NCBI GenBank assembly: GCA_015178975.1
Contig: WHVD01000121.1
Coordinates: 62,001-126,000, forward strand
Direction: 5' to 3'
Length of the DNA stretch: 64,000 nucleotides
Source: Hysterangium stoloniferum
Taxonomy: Eukaryota; Basidiomycota; Agaricomycetes; Hysterangiales; Hysterangiaceae
Program-made: the position numbers and the translations under genes
The notes under the pieces: generated by a model
What the model saw: only the letters and a program-made list of their open reading frames with translations
Databases searched by the model: none
What the model was told of the DNA's origin: nothing
Shown here: in pieces, positions 34,345 through 46,904 of the stretch
Position numbering within the stretch: the stretch's first letter is position 1
Layout of the letters: the number at the start of each line of letters is the position of its first letter

Positions 34345-35606
34345 CCTCACCTGCACCCAAGCCCTCTCTGGCACCGTGGCCAACCCCACCCCCCCTCACA
34401 TCTCCTGACCCCCTTGTCATCACCTGCTCTACCCTGGCACCATTTTTCCCTGCAGTGTTGGACACTTCCCTTGTTCCCCTGCCAGCGTGGAGCCCACCTC
34501 CCATCTCTCCTTACTCACCTTGCATTTCCCTGGGGAGCCCCATTCATCAACCCAATGTTACATTGATGGATGTCAATCACCCTATCCAGGAACTGCCTTG
34601 TGGCACCTTCCTCAGTCATGGAGGAAGTCCTCAAGGTGCCTCCCACAACCATGGATGTCTTCGAGGAACCCTCCCCTGCCATGGAGCTCTTCAAGGAACC
34701 TCCCCCAGCCATGGAAGTCTTTGAGGAGCCTCCCCCCTTAAGTGAAAAAGTGAAGGGGAAGTGGAAAGCTGATGTTCAGGTTGACGAGCCCCTTGCCATT
34801 GACCCTTTCCCGGCTGACCCCATTTGCCACCCTCTGTCACAGCTGCCCTCTCCCCCTCACTCTCGAGACACACCTGACTCGGCTTGTTTCTTGCAGACTG
34901 GTTGGATGTGGGTGTTCATTAACTACCCCTCCGACATTTTCACTGTGGGATGACATTAACGTGCCTGGGGCCAACCTTGCGGCACCCCCTTCTTAAAGGG
35001 CATATCCAAGGGTATAGTGGGTCTCCCACGCTGTTGGATCACATGAGTACATTTTACTTATGTGTCAATGACCCTAAGGAACAGCTGTGTTTAGTGGAGG
35101 ATATCGAATGGGTTGGGCTCTCCATGTTCTGGTCCCTGCTTGTTGACTCCTCTTGTGTCCTTCCTGAGCATGCACCAGTCCACTTGGCTGTGGACCTAGT
35201 TGACCTGTTGGAGCATCTGTTGTCAGATTCTGACCCCTCGGGAGGACCTCCCTCTGGTGGAGATGCAGGCTGCGCACCTCTTCTCACTCCTGCCCCGCCA
35301 TCACTACACCCCCAGCCTCCTCTCATCACCCGCATTACTGATGCCTCCACTGATCGTGTTCACGCTGTCATTTGAATGTGTCAAAGGCCTACGGCCGTTA
35401 GGTCTCTTCAATCCAGAAACTGGACAGGTTGACATCTGCCACCAATGTTTTGAAGTGGGAAGACATTGCCCTTTCCTTTCACGCCAAGTGTCTCGCCTGG
35501 GGAAATGCTATCCTGCACCTCAGAGGTTCCTTGCAGGACACATGGGGAGGAGTTCCAAGCATCCTTCAACACCTTCTTTGACATAGCTCTTCGACCTGGT
35601 GGGCAC
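34345..35606 (+). other. 3' internal region of element F, second part, unknown frames
   Basis: Plus-strand frames: a repeat-like Pro/Glu stretch (MEEVLKVPPTTMDVFEEPSP... type, 34570-34953), then 34950-35375, then a frame with CHQCFEVGRHC near 35440 (C-x2-C-x6-C, half of a zinc-cluster pattern). Possibly one accessory gene on the sense strand, broken by stops; not recognised. Confidence 0.4.
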
Positions 35607-36811
35607 TGTGAGAGGTACGGCGAAATATACCCAGGAAATATAGTCTGGATGAGCTCATACTATATTTCCATTATTATTTCTACTTTCTCTCTATTTTATT
35701 ATACACTTATATTTAGTTCGATGACCTATGTATGCAGTACATTGACTCTTGTGGGTGCATACACACCAGGCTTATGTATTCTAGTGCCCATAGTTAGAAC
35801 TCAGACACTTGTTACCCTGCAACCACGACTTACCCAGACACCAGTTAGTGTCCTGTAAGTTGTGATTGGCATATCGTCTCGACTGTCACAGACAGGCTTT
35901 AACTATCCACACAATCAGAGTTTCAAACTGTACCAGTCAAAACTCCATCTATATCTCAATCTGCATGGACTACATCCATGCTACTCTATTATTCGACTCT
36001 CTCATTACTCTCTTTTACACTCTAGCAGTCATTTGGAATTGCACTTAACAGTCGATTCCCTTTATTTGTTTTAGCTCTCTATTCTACTTTAGATAGCTAT
36101 TTCACTCAATCATATTGAACTAAGTAGTCAATACCCATTCGGTCTGGATTAGACTTAGACAGTCAATACATCTTCGTGTTGTGTTACGACCCGTTCCCAG
36201 ATGTTTCAATATCCGACTTCCGACCTCCGACTTCCGACCTCCAATCTCCGACTACGGAACATCATAGTTACCGTATCATCCGCATTCTTCCCTTGTTCCG
36301 CATTTGGTAATTTGTCCGTTGACAAGTATTCACTCGTTTGTTTGTTGTATTCCCGTTTCGGAATATTGTCTTCCTAATATGTCTTATTGTATTTCTGTTT
36401 TAAGAACACTTCTGTTTCCATCTTATTATGGTCTTAGTTTGTAGTACAATAACGAGTAGACTTATATTAGTTTCCGTGAATTTGTACTTTACCTTAGATC
36501 TGATATCGACTTAGTTTCTTATTCCTCCTCCGGTCTTTCTGTATGCTCGATATTTGGAACTCTTCGGAACTCTGAATATCCATATCTTCCGTCGTAAGCC
36601 TTACTTTTGAAATTAAGGACTTTGAGCGTTTGCATAGAGGCACAGCACATAAGCTGAAGCCAACATCCTGACCCTATCGTACAGTTCCCGACATTCCGGT
36701 GACTTCCCGATAGTTCCGGAATAAGTTCCCGACACGGCACTTAACATGTTGTACCTAAACAGTCAATATTCTTTGTATATAGAATGGTTAGAACTTCCAC
36801 CACTCTTCACA
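35607..36811 (+). repeat. 3' LTR of element F, carrying a solo LTR
   Basis: Same family 3 sequence as 23689-24323. Interrupted at 36182 by a family 1 solo LTR. Confidence 0.88.
36182..36746 (+). repeat. solo LTR, family 1, TSD TGTTG
   Basis: 565 bases, TGTTACGACCC to CACTTAACA, flanked by TGTTG (36177-36181 and 36747-36751). The uninterrupted site is seen in the 5' LTR of F near 24257. Confidence 0.92.
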
Positions 36812-37339
36812 CTTGGAAGGATGGCCAGCTAGGGTGTTTTCTTTATCCAAAAGTACTTCAGCCTTGATCACACTTATTGTATCCCTTCCTGAGTCAGTGT
36901 TAGTCTGGATCTGAGGATAGGAACACCCCTCTGGAAGAAGAGAGATAATATTAAAGTGCTAAGTAGCAAAAATAGCTTTCATAGTAATGGTAAAAGCTAA
37001 GAAGTGGTTGAACCAGCTGTCAACATGTCAAACACATGTAAAAAAGTCACATGGCATGTTCATTATTATTATAGTTGGTTTAGACTTATATTTTTACTGA
37101 AATAGTAGCTTTTCTGTTAAAATAATATAGGGTCAAAAAATCATTCCAATGAGTGATTATCTTGTTTCATTTAGTATTCCACCATTTTGGCTTCGAATTA
37201 CATAGGCTAAGCATCCATTTAAAGCTAATATGCTATACTATATGGGATAATACTTTAGAATTTTCTGATGTCTGGTATTTGTATTGTGAATCAATCTTTC
37301 CAAAACAACAAAACATTGGAATGATTTTTTGAGCCACTG
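36812..37339 (-). mobile_element. Tc1/mariner remnant, other side of the F insertion
   Basis: Inverted match to about 21940-23110, split from 23456-23683 by element F. It ends in the terminal repeat CATTGGAATGATTTTTTGAGCCACTG followed by TA. It contains the empty site of the MITE at 22025-22717. Confidence 0.75.
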
Positions 37340-37341
37340 TA

Positions 37342-37878
37342 CTAAAGGGGTCTGAGGTGGCAAGTGAGATATGTACATAAAAGGAGATGGTGATGGGGGA
37401 TTGGATGGGATGGAGATGGAATCAAAGCTAGAGGGCTAACTACTATAATTAAACAAGTGTCAGGAGTACCGCAAGCAGTGATACCTTGGGTGGGGGTACC
37501 AATAGTGAGTTGACAAAGGGTTTTAAGTCTAAAATTGGTCATGGGGATCCAAAATGATGGAATCCTAACAAGAATGCATTTTATCCACAGATGAAGTCTT
37601 GACCCAAATAATCTTGTTTAACCATGACATTTGTGGATACATATTTTAAAAGAGTATACAAGTATTAAAACTGAAATTTTGGGGTAATGAAATATAAACT
37701 TTTAAAACATGTAGTCATAGCCAGAGGAAATACTTTCACTTAAAAATATGAGGACTTTTCCATAAATTTTTGTATATTTAATAAATTGTGACTATCCTCC
37801 TATATTTGCAGGGAAAAGTCTAGAAGCAGTGGGAAGGGAACAAGGGGAAAAATTCAGACAGATGAGCCAAAATACTGT
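37342..37878. other. no gene seen; partial copy of the 20471 insertion
   Basis: About 37575-37800 matches, inverted, the first 200 bases of the insertion at 20471 (TATTTTTAAGTGAAAG..., CCTCTGGC-ATGAC). The rest is low-complexity or unassigned. Confidence 0.4.
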
Positions 37879-38060
37879 GAGAGTATGATACTACAGCTCT
37901 AACATAGTTTATTATGTTACCTATATTTCTCCCTATATTTTTCTGGTATTTGTAATATTTTTCCCAGCACTGTAGGTGCAGTATTTAGTGAGTTACTTAG
38001 TTTGGTAACTCTTGTGTGTTTGGATAAGCACCCAGTAGAATACTCCACTGTGGTTGAGGG
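37879..38060. repeat. dispersed repeat, copy 1
   Basis: Matches 57951-58115 in the same orientation: AGTATGATA-TACAG, CTATATTTTTCTG-TATTTGTA, GCACTG-AGGTG, GATAAGCAC. Type unknown; LTR-like in composition. Confidence 0.55.
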
Positions 38061-38098
38061 AAAGTCTCCTTAGTGTTTACTTTCCAATCATATCATAC

Positions 38099-38713
38099 TG
38101 TTATGACTGGAATTCCTGCCGGACTCTGGGCACTAACTTATATGCACCCACACCCTATACACACCAATTGTCAGTTTATCGGAATTCCTGCCAGACTCTG
38201 TACATCAGACTTGTCCATGTTTGACTTCATTACTTCATGTATCAGTCACAGGAATACCCACCAGACTCCATCCCTGTCTATCTCTGACCCTGTCCTACAC
38301 ATCAGTCACCAGACCCCACTCGGAAAACCCATCATCCCTCTAACTGAGCCTCATTCCCATTATAGTCAAATGACCTGTCACGATTCAGACTCCACTCCCA
38401 CTCCATTCCCGCTATGGTTTTATGACCTGTCACGATTCGGACTCCACTCCATTCCATCCTGTTCCTAACACCAAGTTTGGTGTTTACTTATGTCGTTTTA
38501 TGTTTGTTAGTTTCATTTTCATTATTACTGGATTTGGTATGTTATTCATTCCACAGTCTATATAGTCTGGCAGATGTTGTACATACAATCCAGTCAGAAA
38601 ATCAGCTTAGATTCTCCCCAAAATCTTAGTATATTTTCCGCTCTAAACTCCTCTTTGAATCACACCGCTCTTACTAGTCAGAGCCCACAGGCTCCAATGC
38701 AGCTATCACTCGA
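38099..38713 (+). repeat. truncated LTR, family 2, sense
   Basis: Begins TGTTATGACTGG after CATAC and contains the TATA and AGTCAGAAAAT start segment. Cut at ATCACTCGA by the next LTR. Confidence 0.75.
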
Positions 38714-39574
38714 TGTTAGGATATACGTACAGGGCGGGTCTCTGGAGAAACCTGCGGAATATCCGGTAGGACTTGGCTTCAGCTTATAGGCTGGGCCCTC
38801 GCTAGATCGTCTTGTCCAATTTCAGATGGGCAGACAGGAATCCTGGGGAGTTCGGGCGGGGGTCGTGGGTCAAGGGGTCATAGTGGGAGGTTGTGGGTCG
38901 AGATGTCGTGAGAGAGATAGATGCGCCAGAGCCCGTGGGCTCCGACTAGTGCGAGTGGTGTAATTCAAGTAGGAGTTTAGAGCGGAAAATGTATTAGATT
39001 ACTGGGGGGAATCTAAGCCGATTTTCTGACTGGATTGTATGTACAACATCTGCCAGTTTAAGTAGACTGTGGAGTAAATGTCATACCGAATCCAGTAATA
39101 ATGAAACGGAATGAGCAAAACATAAAATGGGAAATGTAAACACCAAATTGGTGTTAGGAATGGGACAGAATGGAGTGGAGTCCAAATAGTGACAAATCAT
39201 AAGCCATATCGGGAAATGGAGCAGGAGCGGAGTCCGAATTGTGACAGGTCATAAACCATATTGGGAAATGGAGCGGTAGCAGAGTCCAAATTTTGACAGG
39301 TCATTTGACTAAAATGGGAATGGGGCTCTGTTAGAGAGGTGATGGGTTTTCTGAGCAGGGTCTGGTGACTGACATGCGGGATGAGGTTGGACATAGACAG
39401 AACGGAGTCCGGTGGGTTTTCCGGTGACTGAAACACAATGTAACGAAGACAAACATAGACGAGGCTGACGTATGGAGTCCAGTGGGAATTCCGGTAAACT
39501 GATAACAGGTGCATATAGGGGGCGGGTGTGTATAAGTTAGCGCCCGGAGTCCAGCAGGATTTCCAGTCGTAACA
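38714..39574 (-). repeat. family 2 LTR, probable 3' LTR of element C
   Basis: TGTTAGGATATAC to GTCGTAACA. It is followed by GTACCCTCCC and the sequence that lies next to the 3' LTR in A, so it borders the internal region of C. It is clearly different from the LTR at 51194-52012, and the flanking 5 bases do not match, so pairing is tentative. Confidence 0.7.
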
Positions 39575-40042
39575 GTACCCTCCCTTTATGCTGAAGTCCC
39601 GAAGAGGCTCTAGACCTAGATAAGGTTCTTGTCGGCTACGTGCATGTGTCAAAAGTCATGTCGGTTACACGTATGTGTCAAGAAGTCATGTGATCTGGAA
39701 GGTAAGGTTCAAATGCGATGAGCCTATATAAAAATTTGAAAAAATAGAAATTCTTCTTCTTTATTACCCCCATCTTCGAAAAAATGGGACCCAAACCAAT
39801 GCCAAAACGAGCAATGCCAACTGCCGGGCACTCCGTATCGGGCACCTTGGAGTGCAGCCTAACTTTTGACGTGGCAAGAAGAGCAGCACCGACTTCGTGA
39901 GGAAGCAGAGAGGGAGGCCCAGGGAGGCCCAGGAGGCTCTGGACAAGGAGTACCAGGCGGCATTGGGTGTGGAGGAAGAGGCTGCAAGGCAGAGGGAACA
40001 AGAAGAGGAGGAGGCTGCACAGGTGGCCGCAGAGAATGCCTG

Positions 40043-40576
40043 TGTTATGACCCTTTCCCGGATGTTTCAATATCTGACTTCTGATCTCCAACTATGGAAC
40101 ATCATAGTTACCGTATCCTCTGCATTCTTCCCTTGTTCTGCATTTGGTAATTTGTCCGTCACTCGTTTGTCTATTGTATTCCCGTTTCGGAATATTGTCT
40201 CCCCAATATGTCTTATTGTATTTCTGTTTTAAGAATACTTCCGTTTCCGTCTTATTATGGTCTCAGTTTGTAGTACAATAACGAGAAGACTGTATATTAG
40301 TTTCTGTGAATTTGTACTTTACCTTAGATCTGATATCGACTTAGTTTCTTATTCCTTCTCCTGTCTTTCTGTACGCTCGATATTCAGAACTCTTCGGAAC
40401 TCTGAATATCCATATCTTCCATCATAAGTCTCACCTCTGAAATTAAGGACTTTGAGCATTTGCGTAGAGGCGCAGCACATAAGCTGAAGCCAACGTCGTG
40501 ACCCTATCCGATAGTTCCCGACTTCCCGGTGACTTTCCGATAGTTCCGGAATAAGTTCCTGACACGGCATTTAACA
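40043..40576 (+). repeat. 5' LTR of element B (family 1)
   Basis: TATATTA at 40293-40299, then AGATCTGATAT at 40326-40336 (33 bases later). The complementary primer-binding site ATATCAGATCT is at 40579-40589, two bases after the LTR. Confidence 0.88.
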
Positions 40577-40610
40577 GTATATCAGATCTCAACTCTGCAA
40601 CTCGCTCATC

Positions 40611-41826
40611 ATGGGTCCCAAACGCAAAGCTGCCGAAGGACCATCCCAAATTCAATCCCCATTGCAACTTTACACCACTCAACCTGAAACCCCAATTCAG
40701 CCGACAACATCAGCTTCAGTCGAAGAAGTTACCGAGGAGGTTACCGAGGTAATGAAGGATCCCAACATTCCCCACACTTCCGACAACGAAGCAGAAGATC
40801 AGCCGGAGATATTGAAAAAGAAATCTTCTGATGAACTGACTGAAATGTTGTTTATCAACTCCATTGTGAAATTCGCTGACTATTTGAAATCCGCTGAGGA
40901 TAGTAAGGAATCATCCCGCACTGGAGTCAAAGAACCCAAACTATTTACCGGCAAGGATCTGAAAAAATTGAAGAATTTCCTTCTCCAATGCCATTTCAGT
41001 TTCCATGATCGACCCACTGCATTTAAATCCGACAGTCGAAAAGTCAATTTCGCACTCTCTTATCTCAAGGATACCACTCAGGATTGGTTCGAACCCGGAC
41101 TATCTGGAATATCTGATGAGACACCTGTATGGTTCGACGACTGGGACGCTTTTGTGGAAGAACTGGAAACTAATTTCGGACCTTACGATCAATCCGGCGA
41201 AGCGGAAAATGAATTAATGACGCTTAAGATGAAGGACAATCAACGAGTTTCCGATTATCTCGTCAAGTTCAATACCCTCGCCGCACGATGTGGATGGGAC
41301 GATTCCACCCTCAGGCACCATTTCTATATGGGACTTCCGTCATGCCTTAAAGACGAAATCTGCAAAGATGGGAAGCCTAAAACTCTCCAACTCATGCAGA
41401 TTAAAGCTCAAACATCCGATGCCCGTTATTGGGAACGAAAAGCCGAGGTCTCTCGAGAGAACCTGACAGAACATTCTCAGAACAACAAAGCGTTGACTAG
41501 CAAGTCTTCCGGCAACAACTCAGGCAATAACACTGGCAGCTCTGGCACTAATACTGGCAAATCAAATTCCGACCAGAAAAAAGACAAGAAATCCAACAAG
41601 GATAAACAGTCAACTTCTGACAAACCCAACATTTCCCATTTGTTGGGCACCAACGGTAAACTCACCCTGAAGGAGAAACAACAACGTATGGACAATGACC
41701 TCTGCCTTTTCTGAGGGAAAGGCGGACACAAGGTTTCCGACTGTACTGTTAAATCCAACTCTTCCAAGGCCCAGGCGGCAACTTCCACTACGACTACAAC
41801 ATCGAAGGAAAAACCCGCCATGGAGT
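40611..41826 (+). pseudogene. gag: gag of element B
   Basis: About 90 percent like A gag from the ATG at 40611. A TGA replaces the second cysteine codon of the zinc knuckle (CLF-stop-GKGGHKVSDC, 41713-41715). Otherwise the capsid is open. Confidence 0.85.
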
Positions 41827-41828
41827 CG

Positions 41829-41875
41829 AAAAAAGAGTAAGCAACCCTCCGGAATCTGCACAGACAGAGGGTTGC
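41829..41875 (+). promoter_or_regulatory. gag-pol frameshift cassette of element B
   Basis: A6 at 41829-41834, spacer GAGTAA, stem GCAACCCTC (41841-41849) with GAGGGTTGC (41867-41875), loop 17 bases. Same as A although the loop has changed. Confidence 0.7.
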
Positions 41876-44800
41876 GTTGACTCTCTCCATGTGTCTGAGG
41901 TTATCTGTCTCAATGTGTCGCTCTCTCTAATCCCAATTCATTATTTGTAAAACTCGTCTCTGACTTTCTTGGAAATTTAGTGTTCTGAGCTCTGATAGAT
42001 TCTGGCTCCACACACTGTTTTGTAGATACCACCTTTGCCACGAAACATAATCTGAAACTCCATTCTGTTCCCGCAATTTCCTTGCATTTGTTTGACGGCA
42101 CTAGCAATACAGCAATTACCCAAGCCTGCGACATGTCTATCCGGTTCCCTTGTGGAACATCCCAGACGGTTACTTTTTTCGTAACACAGTTGGACTCTAG
42201 CTGTTCAGTAGTTCTTGGATACAACTGGCTCACCCAATATAATCCGTTGATTGACTGGGTATATTAATTTCCGAATTCCCGACACTTCAGCTCCTCCTGC
42301 AGCGTCTCTTCCGGCCAATGCCTTTTTGGCATCAACGGCATCTCCGGCTTCTACCGAAACCTCCGTGCCTCCAAAAATCTCTCTCATCAACGCTTCGGCA
42401 TTTGTTATGACGAGTAAACTGGATGGTTCGCAGTGTTTTTCAATCAGCTTAAAAGTTGATGAAGCATCTGAACATTTTGCGACTCCAGAATTATCTGAGC
42501 TAAAAGCCGACCTGGAAGGAGTTCCCAAAAAATACCATGATTTCGCAGACATTTTCAGTAAGCAAAAAGCTGACAGGCTTGCACCACATAGGCCCTATGA
42601 CTTAAAAATCGATATTGAGCCCGGTCCAACCCCTCCGTTAGGACCTATTTACCCATTATCCCAATCGGAACTTTCATCTATTCGAGAGTTCCTGGATGAA
42701 CATCTGTTGATAGGTTTTATCCGTCCCTCAAAGTCTCCGTACGGAGTGCCCATCCTTTTTGTCAGAAAGAAGGATGGCTCCCTTCGACTCTGCGTCGATT
42801 TCAGAGGATTAAATTCCATCACACAGAAAGATAAGTATCCACTTCCACTCGTTACCGATTTACTCGATGCCCCATGGAAAGCTTGGATCTACACCAAAAT
42901 AGACCTTAAACATGCCTATCATTTGGTCCAAATTTCCGAGGGCGATGAATGGAAAACTGCTTTTCGGACTTGCTATGGATCCTTTGAATGGTTGGTTATG
43001 CCATTCAGCCTTACCAATGCCCCTTCTGCTTTTCAACGTTTTGTTAATGATATATTTTCCAACATGCTTGGCATATGTGTTATAGTCTATTTGGACAACA
43101 TTTTGGTATTTTCCGAGAATCCCGCTCTTCACGATGAACAGGTCTGTGAAGTCTTCCGAAGACTCCGTAAAAACGGTCTTTTCGCCAATGGTAAAAAATG
43201 CAACTTTGATATGGATTCTATTGAATACTTAGGTTTCATTATCAGACCTGAGGGTCTCCGCATGATGAAACCAAGGTTCAAGTTGTCCGTGATTGGCCCG
43301 AACCATGGAAAGTCAAGGACATTCAGTCATTTTTAGGATTCGCCAACTTTTACCGTCATTTTATTCGGAATTACTCAGATATTACAGTACTGCTTACTCG
43401 TCTTACCCGTAAAACTCAACCATGGGTCTGACACGACAAATGCCACTCTGCTTTCCAGACTTTGAAAAATGCATTCACTTCTGCCCTGATTCTTTCCCAT
43501 TGGAAACCTGATGTTCCGATTATTGTGGAAACCGATGCTTCTGATTATGCAATTGCCGCAATTCTTTCCATTCAAGATTCTGACAGTGAAATTCATCTGG
43601 TTGCATTCCTTTCTCGGACACTTTCAGTATCCAAACTCAACTACGACGTTCATGATAAGGAACTTTTGGCAATTTTTGAAGCTTTCAAACATTGGTGCCA
43701 TTATCTCCAAGGTTCCGCAACTCCTGTTGATGTTGTTACTGATCACAAAAATCTCAAGTATTTTTCTACCACTAAACTTTTAACCCGCCGGCAAGCCCGG
43801 TGGTCTGAATTCCTTTCCGCTTTCAACATGATTATCCGTTTCTGACCTGGACGTCTTGGTGGAAAACCAGATGCCATGACTCGACGATGGGATGTCTATC
43901 CTAAAGAGGGGGAAAGTAACTACGCCATTGTTAATCCGCATAACTTGAAACCGGTTTTTACAACACAACAACTTTCCGCATCTATTCAAGCGACTTCCCT
44001 CTACTATCCAATTATGCATAGCATTATGATTATGGACATTGAGCAATTACATCAAGATATCCTTTCCGCACTCACTTCCGATCCGGCTCTCAAGCCACAT
44101 CTAGAAGTTCCTGACAATCCCGACCAACCCCGATGGTCACAAGACTCTCAAGGTTTTATCCGTCGCGATGGATGTATCTACATTCCAGATTCCAACAATC
44201 TCCGACTCTGCGTACTTCAGTATAAACACGATCATCCAATCTCCAGACACTATGGCATTAACAATACTCTTGGTTTAATCCGTAGAGAATATACTTGGCC
44301 CAACCTCCGAGATTTCATAACCCAGTTCTGTAAGTCATGCACCACCTGCTTACGCTCTAAAACCCAGAGGCATAAGCCATACAGCCTTCTTAAGCAACTT
44401 CCGATACCAGAAAACCCCTGGAACTCAATTTCCATGGATTTTATCAAACAACTTCCGATGTCTGAAGGCTTTACATCCATTCTAGTTGTTGTGGATCAAT
44501 TCTCGAAACAAGGCATTTTCATACCCACTCATGATACAATCACATCCTTACAATTAGCGGAACTTTTCATTATCCACGTATTTTCCAAACATGGTGTTCC
44601 GTCTCACGTAACTTCCGATCGAGGCTCCAAGTTCATCTCCCATTTCTTCCAGGCCCTCGGAAAAGCCCTTGACATGAAACTACACTTCACCTTGGGATAT
44701 CACCCGGAAGGTGATGGACAAACGGAACGTGTTAATCAAACATTGGAACAATATCTCCGTATCTATTGCAATTATCAACAGGACAACTGGAAATCCCTTC

Positions 44801-45516
44801 TTCCGATCGCGGAATTCGCCTACAATAACTCTCCGAATGCAACTACTGGCATATCTCCTTTTTTCACCAACAAAGGCTATAATCCGAATCTCACAGTACA
44901 TTCCGAATGAGATTTGGCTTCTGTCCATGCTCAAGAATTTATTACCGACCTCGACGAATTACATCAAGAACTTTGGAGAGCTATTTCTTCCGCACAGGAA
45001 TATTACCAATGTTCCACAGACAAAAACAGGATCCCACGTCCTAATTTTAAAATTGGTGATCAAGTTTTTGTAAAAGCTCAATTCTTCCATACCACCCGAC
45101 CTTCTAAAAAACTCGCTGAGAAATTCTCAGGTCCTTTTGAAATTATAGCACAAGCCAGTTCACTCTCATGGACTCTCTGACTTCCCGATAGTATGCAAGC
45201 AGTTCACCCCATCTTCCACATTTCCATGTTAGAACCCTGTGTTCCTAACAAAATCCCGGAACGTATCCAACCTCCGTCCCCTCCAGTCATCATTGACGGA
45301 GAACCTGAATTTGAAGTTTCCGAAATTTTGGATTCTAAAATCGACAATCACCGCCGTACTTGTAAATTGCTCTATTTAGTCAAATGGGCAGGTTATGAAG
45401 GTACTGACGAGGAAACTTCATGGATATTGGCCACAGAACTTGGACACGCTATGGAAATTGTTACTGACTTCCACACAGCTTATCGAAGCAAACCCGGACC
45501 TTTATCATCACTCTAA
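41876..45516 (+). pseudogene. pol: pol of element B
   Basis: Same domain order as A with scattered stops and frame changes: TGA near 41986 just before the protease, a frame break at about 42265, a one-base loss near 43262, TGA at 43427 and 43843 (CGA to TGA), 44908 (CGA to TGA) and 45178. The RT catalytic motif is YLDN instead of YLDD (43090-43101, GAC to AAC at a CpG), so the enzyme would be dead even without the stops. Integrase 44180-44930 and the chromodomain near 45380-45440 (LLYLVKWAGYEGTDEETSW) are recognisable. Confidence 0.88.
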
Positions 45517-45615
45517 CCCTTTTCTGTTTTCTTCTGTTCAGTCTCTGACACTTCCGACACTTCCGTTATCACACTCGCTTTTAGGTTTTGCAAGTCAAAA
45601 AAAATATTATTAGGA

Positions 45616-46721
45616 CTATTTTAAAGTCTCTGATACCCCAAATCCACTTTCCATCCTGACTTCCGTCTCATCAGCAACCTCTGCACTTTCCACCATATCC
45701 TGCACCTCTTCATCCTCACTCTCTGATACTTCCGGCCCATTTCCTGACTCCCACCTTTTCTCGACACATTCCGCCAACGGATCATTAGGCTGTTCCCATG
45801 CCTTATTGGAAAATCTCTCGGATACTGTGATAACACCGATGCTAACCATTATCTTCTCCAGAAATTCGTTTTGCCTCCAGAAGTTCCGGATCAACGAATG
45901 GAAACCCTTTTCCTGGATATCATTATGGCGATCCAGTGTGTCCCGCATTTTCATGACTTCCATCCCGATAAAAACCAATGTGTCGACGGTGTCCTTGAGG
46001 AGCTCAATGCCCGTACTATCCATGTTCAGCATCTCAGTTTCTGCAGCCTTAGCTGTTCCCGAACCTTCCACATCGTTAGCTTTCTGAGCCTTCTCACCTT
46101 TCAGAACCCTTTTCGAGGTGAGAGTGCATGGAAGGTTGAGAACCGCGCAGGGATAACAAGTTCCACCCCATTTTACCTTCTGTTTCCAACATGTCATACT
46201 CCATACTCCATATGGAACATCGATAACATGGAGCATCATGGACGACTTCCATCCGTTCTGGAGCCTTGACCTTTGGCTTCTGTTTCGGAAGTTAATCAAT
46301 TACCAATCTTTTACAGATCACTTACTTTAGGACTCAAAGGCCCAGCTTCTCCCTCTACCCCCACCTCCATGGCTTTTCGCTGTACCCAATAAGTTATCGT
46401 CTGAAATTAAGTTTTTCCGCCACCTCTGACTCCTGCTGTAATCTGTCCACCTCTTCCTTCTTTTTCTGAGCCTCCGCTGTTTTCCAGATCCATGCTTCTT
46501 TTTCTGCCTTCGCTCGCTCCAACTCCCATTTTTCCGCCTCTTCCGCCTCTTTCAACTCCTGCATCAATGCCTTTTCTTCCTCCTCCTGTCGTTGCCTCAA
46601 CTCCTCCATCCTTTGTCATTTTTGTTGAAGTTCTGTGACCTTCGACATTTTTTGAAGTACGGCAATTTCGGGATCTGAATCTTCCAGGGTAGTGATGAAT
46701 AATGGCCGACGAATCGACATG
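45616..46721 (-). pseudogene. antisense accessory gene of element B, broken
   Basis: Starts MSIRRPLFITT at 46721 like A, preceded by a conserved TATAAAAA. Exon 1 has a TGA at about 46620 (TGC in A). The zinc-cluster region has a 7-base duplication (about 46200) that shifts frame between the second and third cysteines. The C-terminal helix and acidic tail (45616-46150) remain open. Confidence 0.8.
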
Positions 46722-46904
46722 CAAGTTGTGGATAAAGAAACAAAAATGTTAATTCAAATATTTGGAAGTTTTTATACTCAGAACAACAGCTGAAACCCTC
46801 ACCTCCAGAATTGCATAAATTTCACGACACATAATAATCAGCCGTCGCTTCAATCACTCAGTACCTAATCGCCTCTATGGGACTTCAGCCTAACAGAGGG
46901 GTAC

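Larger units (their letters stand above)
23689..36811 (+). mobile_element. element F: decayed chromovirus, family 3 LTRs, TSD CTTGG
   Basis: TGTGAGAGGTAC to CTTCACA, target duplication CTTGG at 23684-23688 and 36812-36816, inserted in a Tc1-type transposase. The 5' LTR is 23689-24323 (635 bases). The 3' LTR is 35607-36811, also 635 bases after removing the nested solo LTR and its duplication. It carries solo LTRs at 27269-27629, 33520-34339 and 36182-36746. Many in-frame stops. It has an unusually long region (about 3 kb of its own sequence) between pol and the 3' LTR. Confidence 0.88.
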
